Source: Tethya wilhelma | Lineage: Eukaryota; Porifera; Demospongiae; Tethyida; Tethyidae | Direction of reading: 5' to 3' | Assembly: GCA_964030475.1 (NCBI GenBank) | Contig: CAXIPT010000009.1 | Coordinates: forward strand, 2,447,100-2,511,099 | Length of the DNA stretch: 64,000 nt | Shown: piece after piece, positions 10,907 to 23,100 of the stretch | How positions within the stretch are numbered: position 1 is the stretch's first letter | Layout of the letters: each line of letters starts with the position of its first letter | Program-made: the position numbers and the translations under genes | Notes under the pieces: generated by a model | The model's input: the letters and a program-made list of their open reading frames with translations, nothing else | Database searches by the model: none | What the model was told of the DNA's origin: nothing

Positions 10907-11636
10907 TCATTTAGTACACACAGCACATGACAGCTCCAGTCCTTGAGAGTATCGTGGACAGGGAATCCCAGAGTCACAGTTGGCTACTTCAGTGAAGAAA
11001 AAGAATCCACCATGGCGTGGGGTACCTGAAAGGGGCTGATTCCACCCAGCAGTGCCGTCAATACACTCTGGATCTTTGTCCATACATTCAAATACACGTG
11101 CATTATGACCATGGTACTCAGCCACCAGATAGCCAGCATACTCCAGAGTCCATGAGGAGGGACAGGTGTGTTTTGCCGGTAACATCAGTACTGTTTCCCT
11201 CTGAGAAGTGTAGCAGACTGTACAGGGAGGGTTGTGACGGCTAACACTGTTGAGGACATTGCTTTGGCCAGGTTCAAAATGATAGTCCACTCCATACAGC
11301 TTAGCTCTGAGATTTTGTACTCCAGGTGTAGTCTCCAGAGGTTGTGGATCATTTGGGAGACAGAGGTAGTTAGCTCCACCACCATTGTCATTGTAATTAG
11401 AAGAAGCTACAAATCCCTCGTAGACTAGTTCTGTTCCTGGAGTGCTAGGACATGTTGTCCTCCCCCACCTCGTGTAGACTGTACCTCCTGAACTGACACC
11501 AGCAGGACCTGAGGCAGTGGTAGTATTGCTGAGAAGGAAGTCTCACATGATATGAGTGTTGTAGCACACTCACCTTGTTCTCCCTGTGGTCCAGGAGGTC
11601 CCATCATTCCAGGGTCTCCTTTGTCTCCCTTCTCTC
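10907..11636 (-). pseudogene. short-chain collagen C4-like copy cut off at 5' end
   Basis: An intact C-terminal exon (10907-11508, ending SCAVCTK) and the 3' part of a collagen exon (11574-11636, [13 protein letters not shown]) are separated by a normal 65 bp intron. At 11636/11637 the collagen exon stops in mid-codon and continues as unrelated sequence that reads as a collagen C-terminal exon on the plus strand. The signal peptide, promoter and most Gly-X-Y triplets are missing. This is either an inversion breakpoint or an assembly join. Confidence 0.82.
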
Positions 11637-11792
11637 AACATCCAAGGAACTGCTGGATGGAATAATCCTAGTGGTAGCCCAAGACATGGTGGCTTTCTCT
11701 ATTTCACTGAAGTAGCCAATTGTGCCTCTGGCATTCCTTGTCCTAACTACTCAGCAGGGATGGAGCTATCTTGTGCTGTGTGCACCAAGTGA
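11637..11792 (+). pseudogene. 3' fragment of a plus-strand collagen C4-like gene
   Basis: Plus-strand sequence reading [46 protein letters not shown] and a stop at 11790-11792. This is the last 50 or so codons of the family's C-terminal exon. The upstream part is replaced by the minus-strand copy ending at 11636. The apparent ORF across the junction is chimeric and not a gene. Confidence 0.8.
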
Positions 11793-12456
11793 GAAAAAAA
11801 ATAATGAATTCGAACATTTGGGAACTTGAATAACAATTATTATTATTATTATTGTTGTTATAAGTTTTATGTAGTAGTTTCGTTAGGCTAGTTGACTGTG
11901 TACCTTTGTTTGCTTGGACTTGAGAAAATTGGTATGTAGACAAAAAAAAAGAGTTGTATAAACTACACATTAATTGCTGTATTTCGGTAACCACATTTGT
12001 TTGAAGAAATAAATGATGGTAATACTGTAGTAAACCAACAGAGAGTACACACACTCTGTCTTTTGATCACAAAAATACTAACATCTTTGCTTGCATGGTT
12101 ATATCTGCTTGTACTTTACAAGCAGTACTGCACAATATTGGGTTGCAATCAACAAAGTGCACGTGTGTAGAATCAAAGTGTGAAGCCTACCAAAATTTAA
12201 CAATAATTATGAGAGTGAGGACAAAACCAAAGGTACAACTGCCGTCACTAGTCTCACCCTCGGCCACATAAGGGGGACCAAAGAAGGGTGGACACATAAT
12301 TGTGGGGAGGAGAACAGATGGGTGATTGACACAAATTTCTATAAATTGAAGAAACTCTTAGCTCCAAAATAATTAAAGTCTGGAAAACCTCCCTTGAACT
12401 ACTGTTTTCACTCAAAAAAGCTTCGGAATTACAACCTACTCTCAAGCTTAAAAAAT
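11793..12456. other. intergenic region upstream of the plus-strand collagen gene
   Basis: Holds a short ATT-type microsatellite at about 11833-11855. A TATAAATT at 12340-12347, about 115 bp ahead of the ATG at 12457, is a possible TATA box. No coding exon is supported. Confidence 0.4.
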
Positions 12457-13489
12457 ATGGAGAAAATTCTGCTTGTACTATTGGCCATGGCAATGTACAC
12501 AGATGTAGGTGAGTATATAAAGAAAAATTCTCAATAATTCAATTTCATAACTGACATTTATATGTGTTGAATCTTGCATGCAGCTGTTACAGTCCCAACT
12601 GAAAGCACTGTTGCTCCATCATCCAAAGACGGTGATGATCAGTTGCCAGCTTGTCAGCCTCCACAATATGGAGTGTTGGTGCAGTCACCTCGAGATGGAC
12701 TACCAGGTCGTGATGGGAGAGATGGAGTGACAGGAAGAGATGGCAAAGATGGAGAGAAGGGAGACAAAGGAGACCCTGGAATGATGGGACCTCCTGGACC
12801 ACAGGGAGAACAAGGTGAGTGTGCTACAACATGCTCATATCATGTGAGACTTCCTTCTCAGCAATAGTACCATTGCCTCAGGTCCTGCTGGTGTCAGTTC
12901 AGGAGGTACAGTCTACACGAGGTGGGGGAGGACAACATGTCCTAGCACTCCAGGAACAGAACTGGTCTACAAGGGATTTGTGGCTTCATCTAATTACCAC
13001 AACGAAAAAGGAGGAGGAGCTAACTACCTTTGTCTACCAGATATTCCTCAACCTTTAGAAACTACACCTGGGGTACAAAATGTGCGAGCCAAGCTGTATG
13101 GANTGGACTATCACTTTGAACCTTACCAGACAAATGTACTCAGAAATGTTAGCCGTCACAACCCTCCCTGTGCAGTCTGCTACACCTCGCAGAGGGAAAC
13201 AGTACTGATGTTACCAGCAAAACACACCTGTCCCTCTTTGTGGACTCTGGAGTATGCTGGCTATCTGGTGACTGAATACCATAATCATAACAGTCAAAAT
13301 GTGTTTGAATGTATGGACAAAGACCCAGAATGCATTCCAGGGAGTGCTGGATGGAATCAGCCACATTCAAGTACCCCACGTCATGGTGGATTCTTTTTCT
13401 TCACTGAAATAGCCAACTGTGTTGGTGGCATTCCTTGTCCTCCATATTCCCAAGGAAGGGCACTCTCATGTGCTGTGTGCACCAAGTGA
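12457..13489 (+). CDS. short-chain collagen C4-like protein, plus-strand copy
   Basis: Exons 12457-12508 (MEKILLVLLAMAMYTDV), 12584-12814 and 12882-13489, with phase-1 joins; 296 residues. A linker (PTESTVAPSSKDGDD, then CQPPQYGVLVQSPRDG) precedes 14 Gly-X-Y triplets and the complete C-terminal domain ending SCAVCTK. The linker places it with the class-II copies, but its signal exon is unique. One N at 13103 leaves a codon unread where the sister genes have Val of YGVDY. It is the only intact plus-strand member. Confidence 0.88.
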
Positions 13490-13673
13490 AAGCTCACTAA
13501 AGCAATTCATTGACTAAAATTTCCCTTTCTTGTTACTAAACAAGTCTATACAGTATTTTAGTTGTGGCTGTTTTAGTTCTGATTGCTAAACTTTGGACAT
13601 TCTAACATACACTGATCTTCATTTATGCTATAATTAGATGTACATTATAGTGTGCTGCCTAATCTTCTGATTA

Positions 13674-13679
13674 AATAAA
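13674..13679 (+). terminator. polyadenylation signal of the plus-strand collagen gene
   Basis: AATAAA lies 185 bp after the stop codon at 13487-13489, in the expected position for a short 3' UTR. Confidence 0.55.
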
Positions 13680-13900
13680 GTTGTAGTTATTACCCTTCTA
13701 TGAAAATTCTTACCAATGTGTTGTGTACATTTATTGAGAGTGGTAATGTAAGCCATGTTCACTTAATTGTTTCTACATTATACACAGCCCTAAACATCAC
13801 TGCTAGTAATGATGTTGAACTTAATACCAGTGCGTAAATATTCGGTATTCATTGAACATATTGCAATCTGCTAAAATTTCAATTTATTTCAACAACTTAC

Positions 13901-14851
13901 ACATCAGTGGTGTGGTTCCATTGAGGAACAGTGCTCTTGGGAACGAAGGACGTCACAAACTTCTCTTTCTCCACGTGCACACTCACATACAGCTCACTGC
14001 TACCTACAGAGTACACATACACACACATAGTGACAAAATCATTGATCATGCACATATTCTATGTTGATACTTAAATGTATAGAGTGACAATAGATACATC
14101 ATATTACGTTTAAAGTTTGTTATAAATGTAGTTTCGATTATTTATTTGCTGCATGGGTGGGAAGGCCTCATAATCAGTAAATATATTGAGAAATAGGTCC
14201 ATCAAGCAAACTAAATGCTGAAACAATCCCACTCAAAACATTATGCAGTAATTGTATACTTTGTACACAAAGTCATTCATGTGTGTCATGAATTAGCCTT
14301 GGAGTATAATAGGGACACACACTGTACTAACACAGCTGCTTCATAGTAACACATCACTGAGAGAAATATGCACAATGTGCACATGTGATTGTGTGTGCTG
14401 ATAAGGCTTGTTAATTTTGTTTGTCAACAAGCCAGAGTTGTACAGAAACCTTGCAACTTCAGCAAAGAGCATTAGTATATACAAATCATTCAATTCCACA
14501 AATTACAGTTTTGATCTTCTAGTAAACAAGTGGTATCAAACTATAGTAAACAAAGGTAATCCAATTAGGAGAACAACAAGGTAGAAATACGTGCACAAAA
14601 ACTTGAATTGTACTCGCGTGTTTTTTACAATTTTTTCCCTCCAACAGTCACTAGAGAATCAAACCAAGGAAGGCCATTCCAGTCTAATGGAGCTACAGAT
14701 TGACTGGCATTAGTCTCAAGCAAATTGAATAAGAGCATCGTAACTATATTTGAGAGCATATACAGACTTGTAGTGGTACTTAGAGCCAGCCACTGAGGCA
14801 CAGAGAGTAAACAAACATAACACTGATGGTACTCCACAACACACACACACA

Positions 14852-14892
<41 letters not shown>

Positions 14893-16477
14893 NCTTAGCA
14901 AAATTCTTTAGTATATATACAACCATATACACACTATACTTGCACACATAATAAAACACACACTGATGGTATATAGCTATACAAACTTGTATATAGTTAA
15001 TTCAAAACAGCTGAATGCATGGAGGCTGTCCGATAAATAAACTAAGAAGGATGCCATTTCACACATGATTGCCCAATCATTCAAAACACGTGGTGTTGAT
15101 CAAGCCACAACAGGCTGCATAGAACTTGTAAACATACTGCATAATTGAGACCACACAGAATGTAAATACAAACAAGATAATACGTATCACTAATGGAGGG
15201 AGAGCTAACTGGCTATCTTGATCAGCAAGACATGCTCACAATATCTGTATAGACGTACAAAGGTATGTGTATTGTGATGCTGACTCATTATAATGTTTAG
15301 AGCAAAGAAATGCCTACTGGTGACCATTTGTATACATGTGAACAGCCTGATGTGCATCTAATGGAAACCAGAAGACTTGCTCAAATGCTTTAAAAAGTTG
15401 CACAAGATTCTGAATGCACGGGCCTGTGCACTTAGCTCTTCACATCATACTATATAAGACGCACTCTAGTTGCTGAAAGCATAATACAAGAATACATGAA
15501 ACAAAACGAAACTTCAAAAAGGGGCAAGCACGCTCAACATGTAGCAAAAATGTCTATGCCCATTACATTACTTGTACCCATGCATGCAGCAGGGGGACAC
15601 ACACATCGTACCTTCCAAAACCCACAACCTACCCAAGGCATAAATATAATTCCATCAGACATTGCACATAATACTGTACAACCACGACCATAAAGGCTTG
15701 GCAAACAGAGAAAATGCCAAGTTTAGTCATGATACTACCTAGCTGTGACCATGCATGCTTACTTGACAGAAGCATCTACTCTAATTATTGTTATCTAATA
15801 GCTAGGAGCAGTACATTCAATTGGAAGCCACATATGGTCTAAGCGTTTATTGTTGTCAAAGAGACCAGATCAGGTGATGTGAGTACCAAATCAATCTGCA
15901 CCCAACAACCACCCATATAGGGCAGTCAAGATGGACAACAGAGAATGAGTTAGTGTGGAGTGTGTGTTTAGTCACTAAATAAGTATCGTTTCAGAATTAA
16001 GGATTCAGTTTGAATACAGCTGGTGTGTTGTTTGGTGCTAATTTGGTAATTTGTGTTGCCATGCAGACTTAAGCTGAGGTGCAAGATACTAAAGTGATGT
16101 GTAAAAAAAGAATATCAACAGCAAATTGGAGCGACAAATCTAGTGGACCATTGGATGCTTAATTTTCCTGTACTGAATCGTGTATAGAAATACTCTGACT
16201 AAGCATAATAATATTACGCTAAATTTCAATTTCTGCACGTTTTTCATCACAAGAATCGTTAGCATTTGTGAATTAAAACGCTTTCACTATTTTGTCTAAC
16301 TTGGATATTATGATACAAGCTAAAAAGTCTCACTTTCAATGGAACACTAAGAAAACATCCCTAAACAATACAAAACACTTCTAATAGGACAATTCATCAA
16401 ACGAATGGGAGGGAGATCGAGTATCACATCTGCCACCACAGCAGTCATCAATGGCAAAATGATCCACACACACACAG

Positions 16478-16568
<91 letters not shown>

Positions 16569-18404
16569 TCATTCGTTCGTACAAGTACACCACTCCAGAC
16601 TATCACACTACATATAGTATACAGGCACACACTACAGCCAGTCTCGTGCTGTTCATTCCACACCATTCAGATCATTGAACACTTCAAATGTTCTCAGTTT
16701 CCATAGTGTTCATATCACTACACCACACAATAGAGACCATCCTTTTTTGGGCCGTGACTGCATGGCTCATCACAATATACTGTGTTCTCTAACAAAAGAA
16801 CTCTACGTAATGTTATCGAATCATGCTAGAGTGCTTTATAAGTGGGGGTCATTGTGTGTTCCTTAGCAAAGTCACATATCTCTCTGGGGAGTGTCTGGTA
16901 TTAAGGACACACTTCACATGTAGACGAGAAATACGAGATATATCAACAATAAAAGCAAAGGTGTAGTAAGGCCGTACAAATAGCTGTGGATTGTACACCC
17001 ATACAGGCACTACATAACAGATTACTTACATAAACAGCTGGGTCGTGTTTTGCTACTACAATATTGACTTTATATGAATGCACTGATCTCATATGTACCA
17101 TACTTGATTCAATTACACATGTACATGGATTGTAACAGGAAACCTTAAGATTAAAGCTAGCTTTATACACATAGCTAAAGGCACTCGCCAAGCCCAGGTA
17201 GGAAGGCACAGAATGGAATTAGAAGATTACGAATGCTAAGTTTGTTTCTTTTGAACGTGGATTCATTGTTGATATGAATATTAGTGTCGTGTTTCTAGAC
17301 TGTGTTTATTCCCGTTAACAGCTGGCTGTGAGAAATACCTGGATCTCGAAGACTGAGCAAGCTGAGAAAAACTAGTAACTCAAGTGGCTATTTCCATTAG
17401 TTTATAGCATTCTCTCCTGCCATACAACAGCTATAGGTTCTCTAAAATACAACGCACATAGCCTACTGAGTAGTTGAGAGCAATCACTCAAATCAACACA
17501 AGCACTTGTCAAACAAATTGCAAGATGGACGCTCACATCTGATACCTACTTGTAACAAATAATCAATGATTGGTACAACACACACACACATATATCAATA
17601 ACCTTCAACCGTTTGTTTATACAAGTATCACTCAATCCCCACCCCCACCCTCCAGTTAGCCTCCCCCACTGGAACTGAGGTATATCATAGACCAAGGAAT
17701 GCTAGCTGGGTACACACACGTACACCACAAACCCTCAACATGCCACAAGCTAGCTATACCACTGTCAGGGTGTGGGCAAAGGAAAACAGAAACAGCTGAT
17801 AGTATGAACCTTTCAATAATGTTATATACTACTTTAGAAATACAATTTCTCTCTACCTGTGATGTTTCATGTCTAAAATTCAACCATGATCACATCAACT
17901 AATATTTCAGAGAAGATTTGTTTATAGTTTACTCAATTTAGCTACATGCAGACTAAGATTTTATAATTTCCTTACCATTTTTATTCTTGAGTAGGATCTC
18001 TCTGCCTTGGTGAACTGCAACACACAAAATTTGACACACACAGACACACGATGCAACAGTGGAATGTGCAATTAATGCAGTACACGAAATAATATTGATA
18101 CCCCGAGGGGTGCCGCCAAATTTTCACCAAACGTGACCCCGACAGGAAGCATTAGAATTGATTGAATCCCGCAACCACGATGAAGAAACTTAGCGCGGCC
18201 ATAAACACACACACACACACACACACAACACACTAGTAAGAGGTCTGTTTATAAATCCCCATGTCAACTGCTTGTAACTTAACAATAGAACAATTGAACG
18301 TGCACACTTAACACTCCAAAAAACCTACAATTATTCATGGTTCTCCTTCAAAACAACTCACCTGTTATCCTTACGTGAGAGGGAACTTGGTCAGTAGAAT
18401 TCAT
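13901..18404 (-). CDS. N-terminal C2-domain exons, Rab11-FIP class I-like
   Basis: Three exons join in frame: 18362-18404 (ATG 18402-18404; MNSTDQVPSHVRIT), 17976-18014 and 13901-14003, with GT-AG introns of 347 bp and about 4 kb. The product reads SHVRITVHQGREILLKNKNG, then SSELYVSVHVEKEKFVTSFV and PKSTVPQW. This is the first half of a C2 domain. The order and spacing (THVQVTV-type strand, GxSDxY-like turn, GKEKYxTS-like strand) resemble class I Rab11-family-interacting proteins, though other C2 families are possible. After PQWNHTTD there is either a donor (GTAAGT) or an in-frame TAA at 13897-13899. I could not find later exons, so the gene is partial or truncated next to the collagen array. 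Confidence 0.55.
14004..17975. other. large intron with CA/TG microsatellites
   Basis: This lies between the second and third exons of the C2 gene. It contains CA-repeat tracts at about 14838-14892 (ending at an N, 14893) and 16467-16566, and a shorter one at 17579-17590. I found no splice-supported exon inside. At nearly 4 kb it is unusually long for this window, where most introns are under 100 bp, so it may contain inserted repeats or another gene I cannot see. Confidence 0.4.
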
Positions 18405-20181
18405 GGTCAGAGCAAACATGCTATTCACAAGACTAGTCAAGCAGTCACTCCGCAAACAATGCCTAGTCTATACATACAGTACAGAACTGCTGCTAAGCAA
18501 CAGCACAGCTGAGTACACGAGCTTTGAACTGTCTCAGTAGTAGTAGTTCAGCAACATCTTATCTCAAGTAAAATTAGTACTTCTAAACAACGAACTGTAA
18601 ATTCTCATTAGACTGATACACAATACAAACTATTAGAAGCTATAATGGGTCACTTTAGAGGTGCTTATTGCTCTAACATCACTTACACACTCACTTCAAC
18701 TGAACTCGTGGAGGCTCTAATTAGTGAGAGTCAGGTATGTTGACAATGATTTGAGCGCGGGATATGAAATTGAGTAGCATACCTCGTTGAAGCCATACAA
18801 CGGACCAGCTTACATGTACCAAGAAGGCTGACTAGCTTCTTGCCTAGAAGAAGCCAGTGTGTGTTGGAGTGATGAGATCACAATGGATTGGCCTTCCTCC
18901 CTTTGTCCTTTTGATCTTTGTGTGAGAATGTGTACACAGCAACAACTGCACATGCATGCTACAGAGTCTGATCTTTTATGAGTGTTTGTGCAGCAAAGCT
19001 GTTATTAGATTTTTCTCCTTTCTTTTGGAAACAGTGACATCAATCAACATCCAAGTGTGCACCTGTTGTATGGACACTGACTGTTGTACAACTGAAATCA
19101 GTGCTCAAAAGATAATTTTGTTTTCCCAAATTCTAGTAAATGTTTACGTACACAATAATTATTTTCTCACATTGTCACTTTTCATGCAAACGCATAATAT
19201 TATGCTGATGTACAAACCATCGCCGATGATTGAGCTACAAAACTAATAGATTTGAAGTAAACTATACCCAAACTAATGCAATGCATGCATGAAAAAAAAA
19301 AAATTCCATTCATCAATAAAGATCGATCGATTCATGATATGCTAAAAGGACGGGCTGTCAGTCATGAGGAATTCGAATGTGCTTCGTCAATGAGTACTTC
19401 ACACATACATGCATAGACTATTAAATTATGGTGCATGCATGCATGCATGCAGTCTATGATGCAGTAGATCTGTGTTAAACAACTTTGTTTTCTGTTGGGA
19501 AAGCACACTAAACTAAAGTTTGCAAACTATCATACAAACATTATAGTTGGGCTTGGATAACTATGGTCACAAGATCTATAGACCCTGCAGGGAGACTATG
19601 ATATCTATATAGCTGTTGTTTTTTCCCTCCAAATTATTTTAGTTTATGATTTGTGTATGGCAATTCTATGCCCATGCAACTCATTAGTCAGCCCTCGACT
19701 TCAGGATGCAAAGAATGAGTGGAATCCTGGGAAGAGACAAACTGTGACTGGCACAAGTGATTGATTTTAAATCAGTGTAATGCCATTAGTGTGGTTACAT
19801 TGCTTACAAGAAGTTAAAAGATTGTCGAGTTAGTTAATAGCTAGTGTAAAAAGTATGAAAATACATTCCATGATAATGTAATTATCGATGCGATACAAAA
19901 ATAAAGTGCCAGTGGTCACGGTATTTGTAATAAGTTGGCTCAGTGACAAAATGACATAATGATAAAAGTGAATAGTGAATTTAAAACTTAATAAAAAGAA
20001 CGAAAGGCTGTGATTCTATCTTGTATTGTATTACTTTGTGATTATCTGTCAGTCTTGCACAAAAATATTGGATAGCCTATAAGGCACCCTCCACCTCAGA
20101 TCCTGGCAGTGAAACAGATCAAGTTATGTTATGAAGTAAATTTCACGTGACCTGTGGCCAGATGGCAGCCAATAGCTGAGA
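18405..20181. other. intergenic region between C2 gene and phosphatase gene
   Basis: AT-rich, with a GCAT repeat at about 19434-19452. Nothing else is recognised: no exon with splice support and no RNA gene. Confidence 0.4.
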
Positions 20182-23100
20182 TTACTTGAAGTTAGAGTAG
20201 AGGGTGAATGAATTGAGGAACAGCAGCATCAGCTCAAAAATGAATCGGTATTGTTCCTAAAAGGAAGGAAAAAAATCCACACAATGTCATATCAGTCAAA
20301 CTGAAGTGTGGCAACCCTTTACCAATCAAGAATAGTACAATTTAGAGCATTTATATCTAACGACCCTTACCACACCAACATCTTACCAGTGTGGTCACAG
20401 ATCCTGGTTTCTGAGTTCGCAATGCTTTCACAATCTGAAAGACGTCCACAATACTTTCAGTTTTGCAGCACTCAATGCAATTCAGCAGAGAACAGAATAC
20501 ACCACATCTAGTGACAGTATTACTGAAGAGAAAAGTAAACAATTGTGACGCAAACATAACAAAGTATGAATTATTGCTAGTAATCAAAATCATTAATTCA
20601 ATTATATGTGATGAAGGAGTGTCTCATGTAGGCCCCACCTTTATACATACTATCAAGCATTGGCAAGTGCCCACTGTTTGGGTGTCACTTAAAAAAGCCT
20701 GTGATAAGGTGTGTCCATAACATCATTCCAATGAGTGTGGCTTCCCTTTTCAACCTGACATCACCCACAGTCTGGGACACGAATATTCAAATGGACTCAT
20801 CTATCCCAAACCTAAAGGTACCCTACCCTACCAATGTTGGCTCAAGCAAATGACTAACTGGCCCTCTTTGCAACATGATAAATTGGCAAAAGGCCGAGCC
20901 ACTGAGATGCTTAGCCTGGTAGTATAGTATTGAGAACGAGGGGTGTTAGCATATAACTTACATGCATGTACACGCATGCATAATGCATGTATTTATATAG
21001 AGATATTTTTACTACCATAATGCTAACTACCTGCCATGGATTATAATGGGCTTATTGCCAGTTCTCCTTTGAAGAATAAAGAGTTGATCGATGAGTTTCA
21101 TAATCGCCTTTGGATTCGTACAAACACCTCCTGATGTCCAGTTGAGAAGCTGGAACTGGGTGATCTTCTTCATAGAGTCAGTCTGCATACAAAATCATTA
21201 TAGCTTTGTATCAATTGATCACAGACTTATACTGAATTGATATAGGCATGCAAGGTATGTGAGTATATAGACAACTACATAATGAGATATATATAAAGTT
21301 TTGGTAGGTAGCTCAGACTTACTTTAGAATCAGTGATACCAATCTTCCTCACAAGAAATCCTTCTTCTCGTTTTGTCTCCAGAGTGTACACAGTGTGTTC
21401 GCCATGTTTCTCTCCATTAATTCTGGCATTAGGCCGTACACTGGGCCAATACTGATAGCATATTTCCTACAATATTATCATAAACATGCAACAATGCTGA
21501 GACTTTCCAGCAATGTGAAATTTCAACCATAGTTTCCATTACCTTTCCATCCTCCTCAAGGCCTGAGAGCATCACAATGACAGCACATTCTCTCTCGTAA
21601 ACCATCTTCCAGAAATCTGCTGTGGTCTCTTTCATTGGTGCCTGCGCTATGATGAACTGCTTGCGTTGTTTGTATCCCTGAGAAAAGTATCACATGACCC
21701 TCATGACTTGACTATGCATGGTCAATATTGCAACATACATTGACAAAGGAAGCATGGATGTAGGTATCTTCAATACGAGGGGCTCTGAGTACAACTCTCC
21801 ACTTGTCGGCTAAACAAAGAAAAAACAAGTAATAATAATAATTCATTTTGATTATCGAATACAGCTTTAATTAAACAAAGTGTTAATTAGAGCCTGTAGT
21901 TAAGCTGTAAGTGTAAAGGAAGTATTGATGGACCAAGAAAGATAATCCTATAGATTAGTAATCACCAGGTCCTGGGTTTGATTCTAAGCTGAGTTAACAT
22001 TGCATAATTTTCCCCCAAGGTTTTTCTTTCTCTACATGACTGATGTCAATATTTCTTTGACTCTTAAAGGCCTTACGAGGTAAGAATTGAATGCTTCTGT
22101 TCTTTTCCTTGTTAGCCAAGGCTGCTGTTCTTGCAGTGTCAATAGGACGAGGTGAGACTTGCTGCAACACCTGAAATTGTTTTTCAAATGTTGTCATCTC
22201 TGTCTCTTTGTTCTTCTCTGCCATTCTTTTCATTGCACGCTTCATCTCTCCAGCTGGCACTTGAGTGTCTCCACACTTGATCCACTCCAGAACAGCATCA
22301 TGGATGAAAGCATACTGCTCCTGAAGAATTAAGGCAAGTCAATGAACTCATAATAATTCATTGAATCCAACTGATGAATTACAATGTACCTATCATGCTG
22401 AGATGTGCAGTTATGTCCCATAGTCTTGCTTTTACTATTATTGTAAACTTTAGCTTACCATGGACTGGACCATCTTCATTCTTTGTGTTCTCAGTTTGCT
22501 CACAATGCCAGCCACATCAATGATCTTGTCTCTGGCAGCTTGGGCCAGTGCAATGTCAATGGAAATCAACACGCCAGTTCTTCCAACTCCAGCACTAAGG
22601 AAGGATTGAAAATTAAGTCAGTTTAGTCAAAAATGTCATTGTGAGAACATAACCTCTAGTTACAATAATCATAAAACCTTGGAGCTAATATATAATAAGT
22701 TCAAAACCATAAAGTGAGTATACCCATAATGATTCCTCACCTGCAGTGAACAAGTATTGGTCCCTTTGTCGGCTTATGCTGAGCTTTGATCCTTCGCAGG
22801 AACATAAGAAGTGGTCCAGCGTATTCAGGCACCCCGTGGTCTGGCCAGGCCGTGAAGTGGAACTGAGTCACCTTTCTGAGATTGCGAGTACCTCCAGTGA
22901 TTTCTTTGGGTGCCTTAATATTTGGGGAGGGAACATGGAGAATTAAATGTACAAATGGAGAAACTACAAGATTTTGATTGCAATGCCATTTTTTAATGGA
23001 ATCTTGATAGTTTTTAACAGCACACAAATTGATAATATTGCCTGGATAGTATGTTTATACAGTGTTAAATGTAGTATGGAATGCCTAAGTTAATTTGGCA

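Noticed and set aside
11586..11792. Single plus-strand ORF across the 11636 junction
   Set aside because: Its first part is antisense collagen and its second part a true C-terminal fragment; the ORF is chimeric.
14631..14735. Minus-strand stretch ending DWNGLPWFDSLVTVGGKKL with a stop
   Set aside because: It looks exon-like, but the acceptor is weak, it is not in order with the C2 exons and I recognise no family.
16347..16666. ORFs of Cys-Val or Thr-His repeats (also 14625, 39403, 58662)
   Set aside because: They are translations of CA/TG microsatellites.
18956..19246. 96-residue plus-strand ORF
   Set aside because: No domain, no splice support, composition like the surrounding AT-rich DNA.
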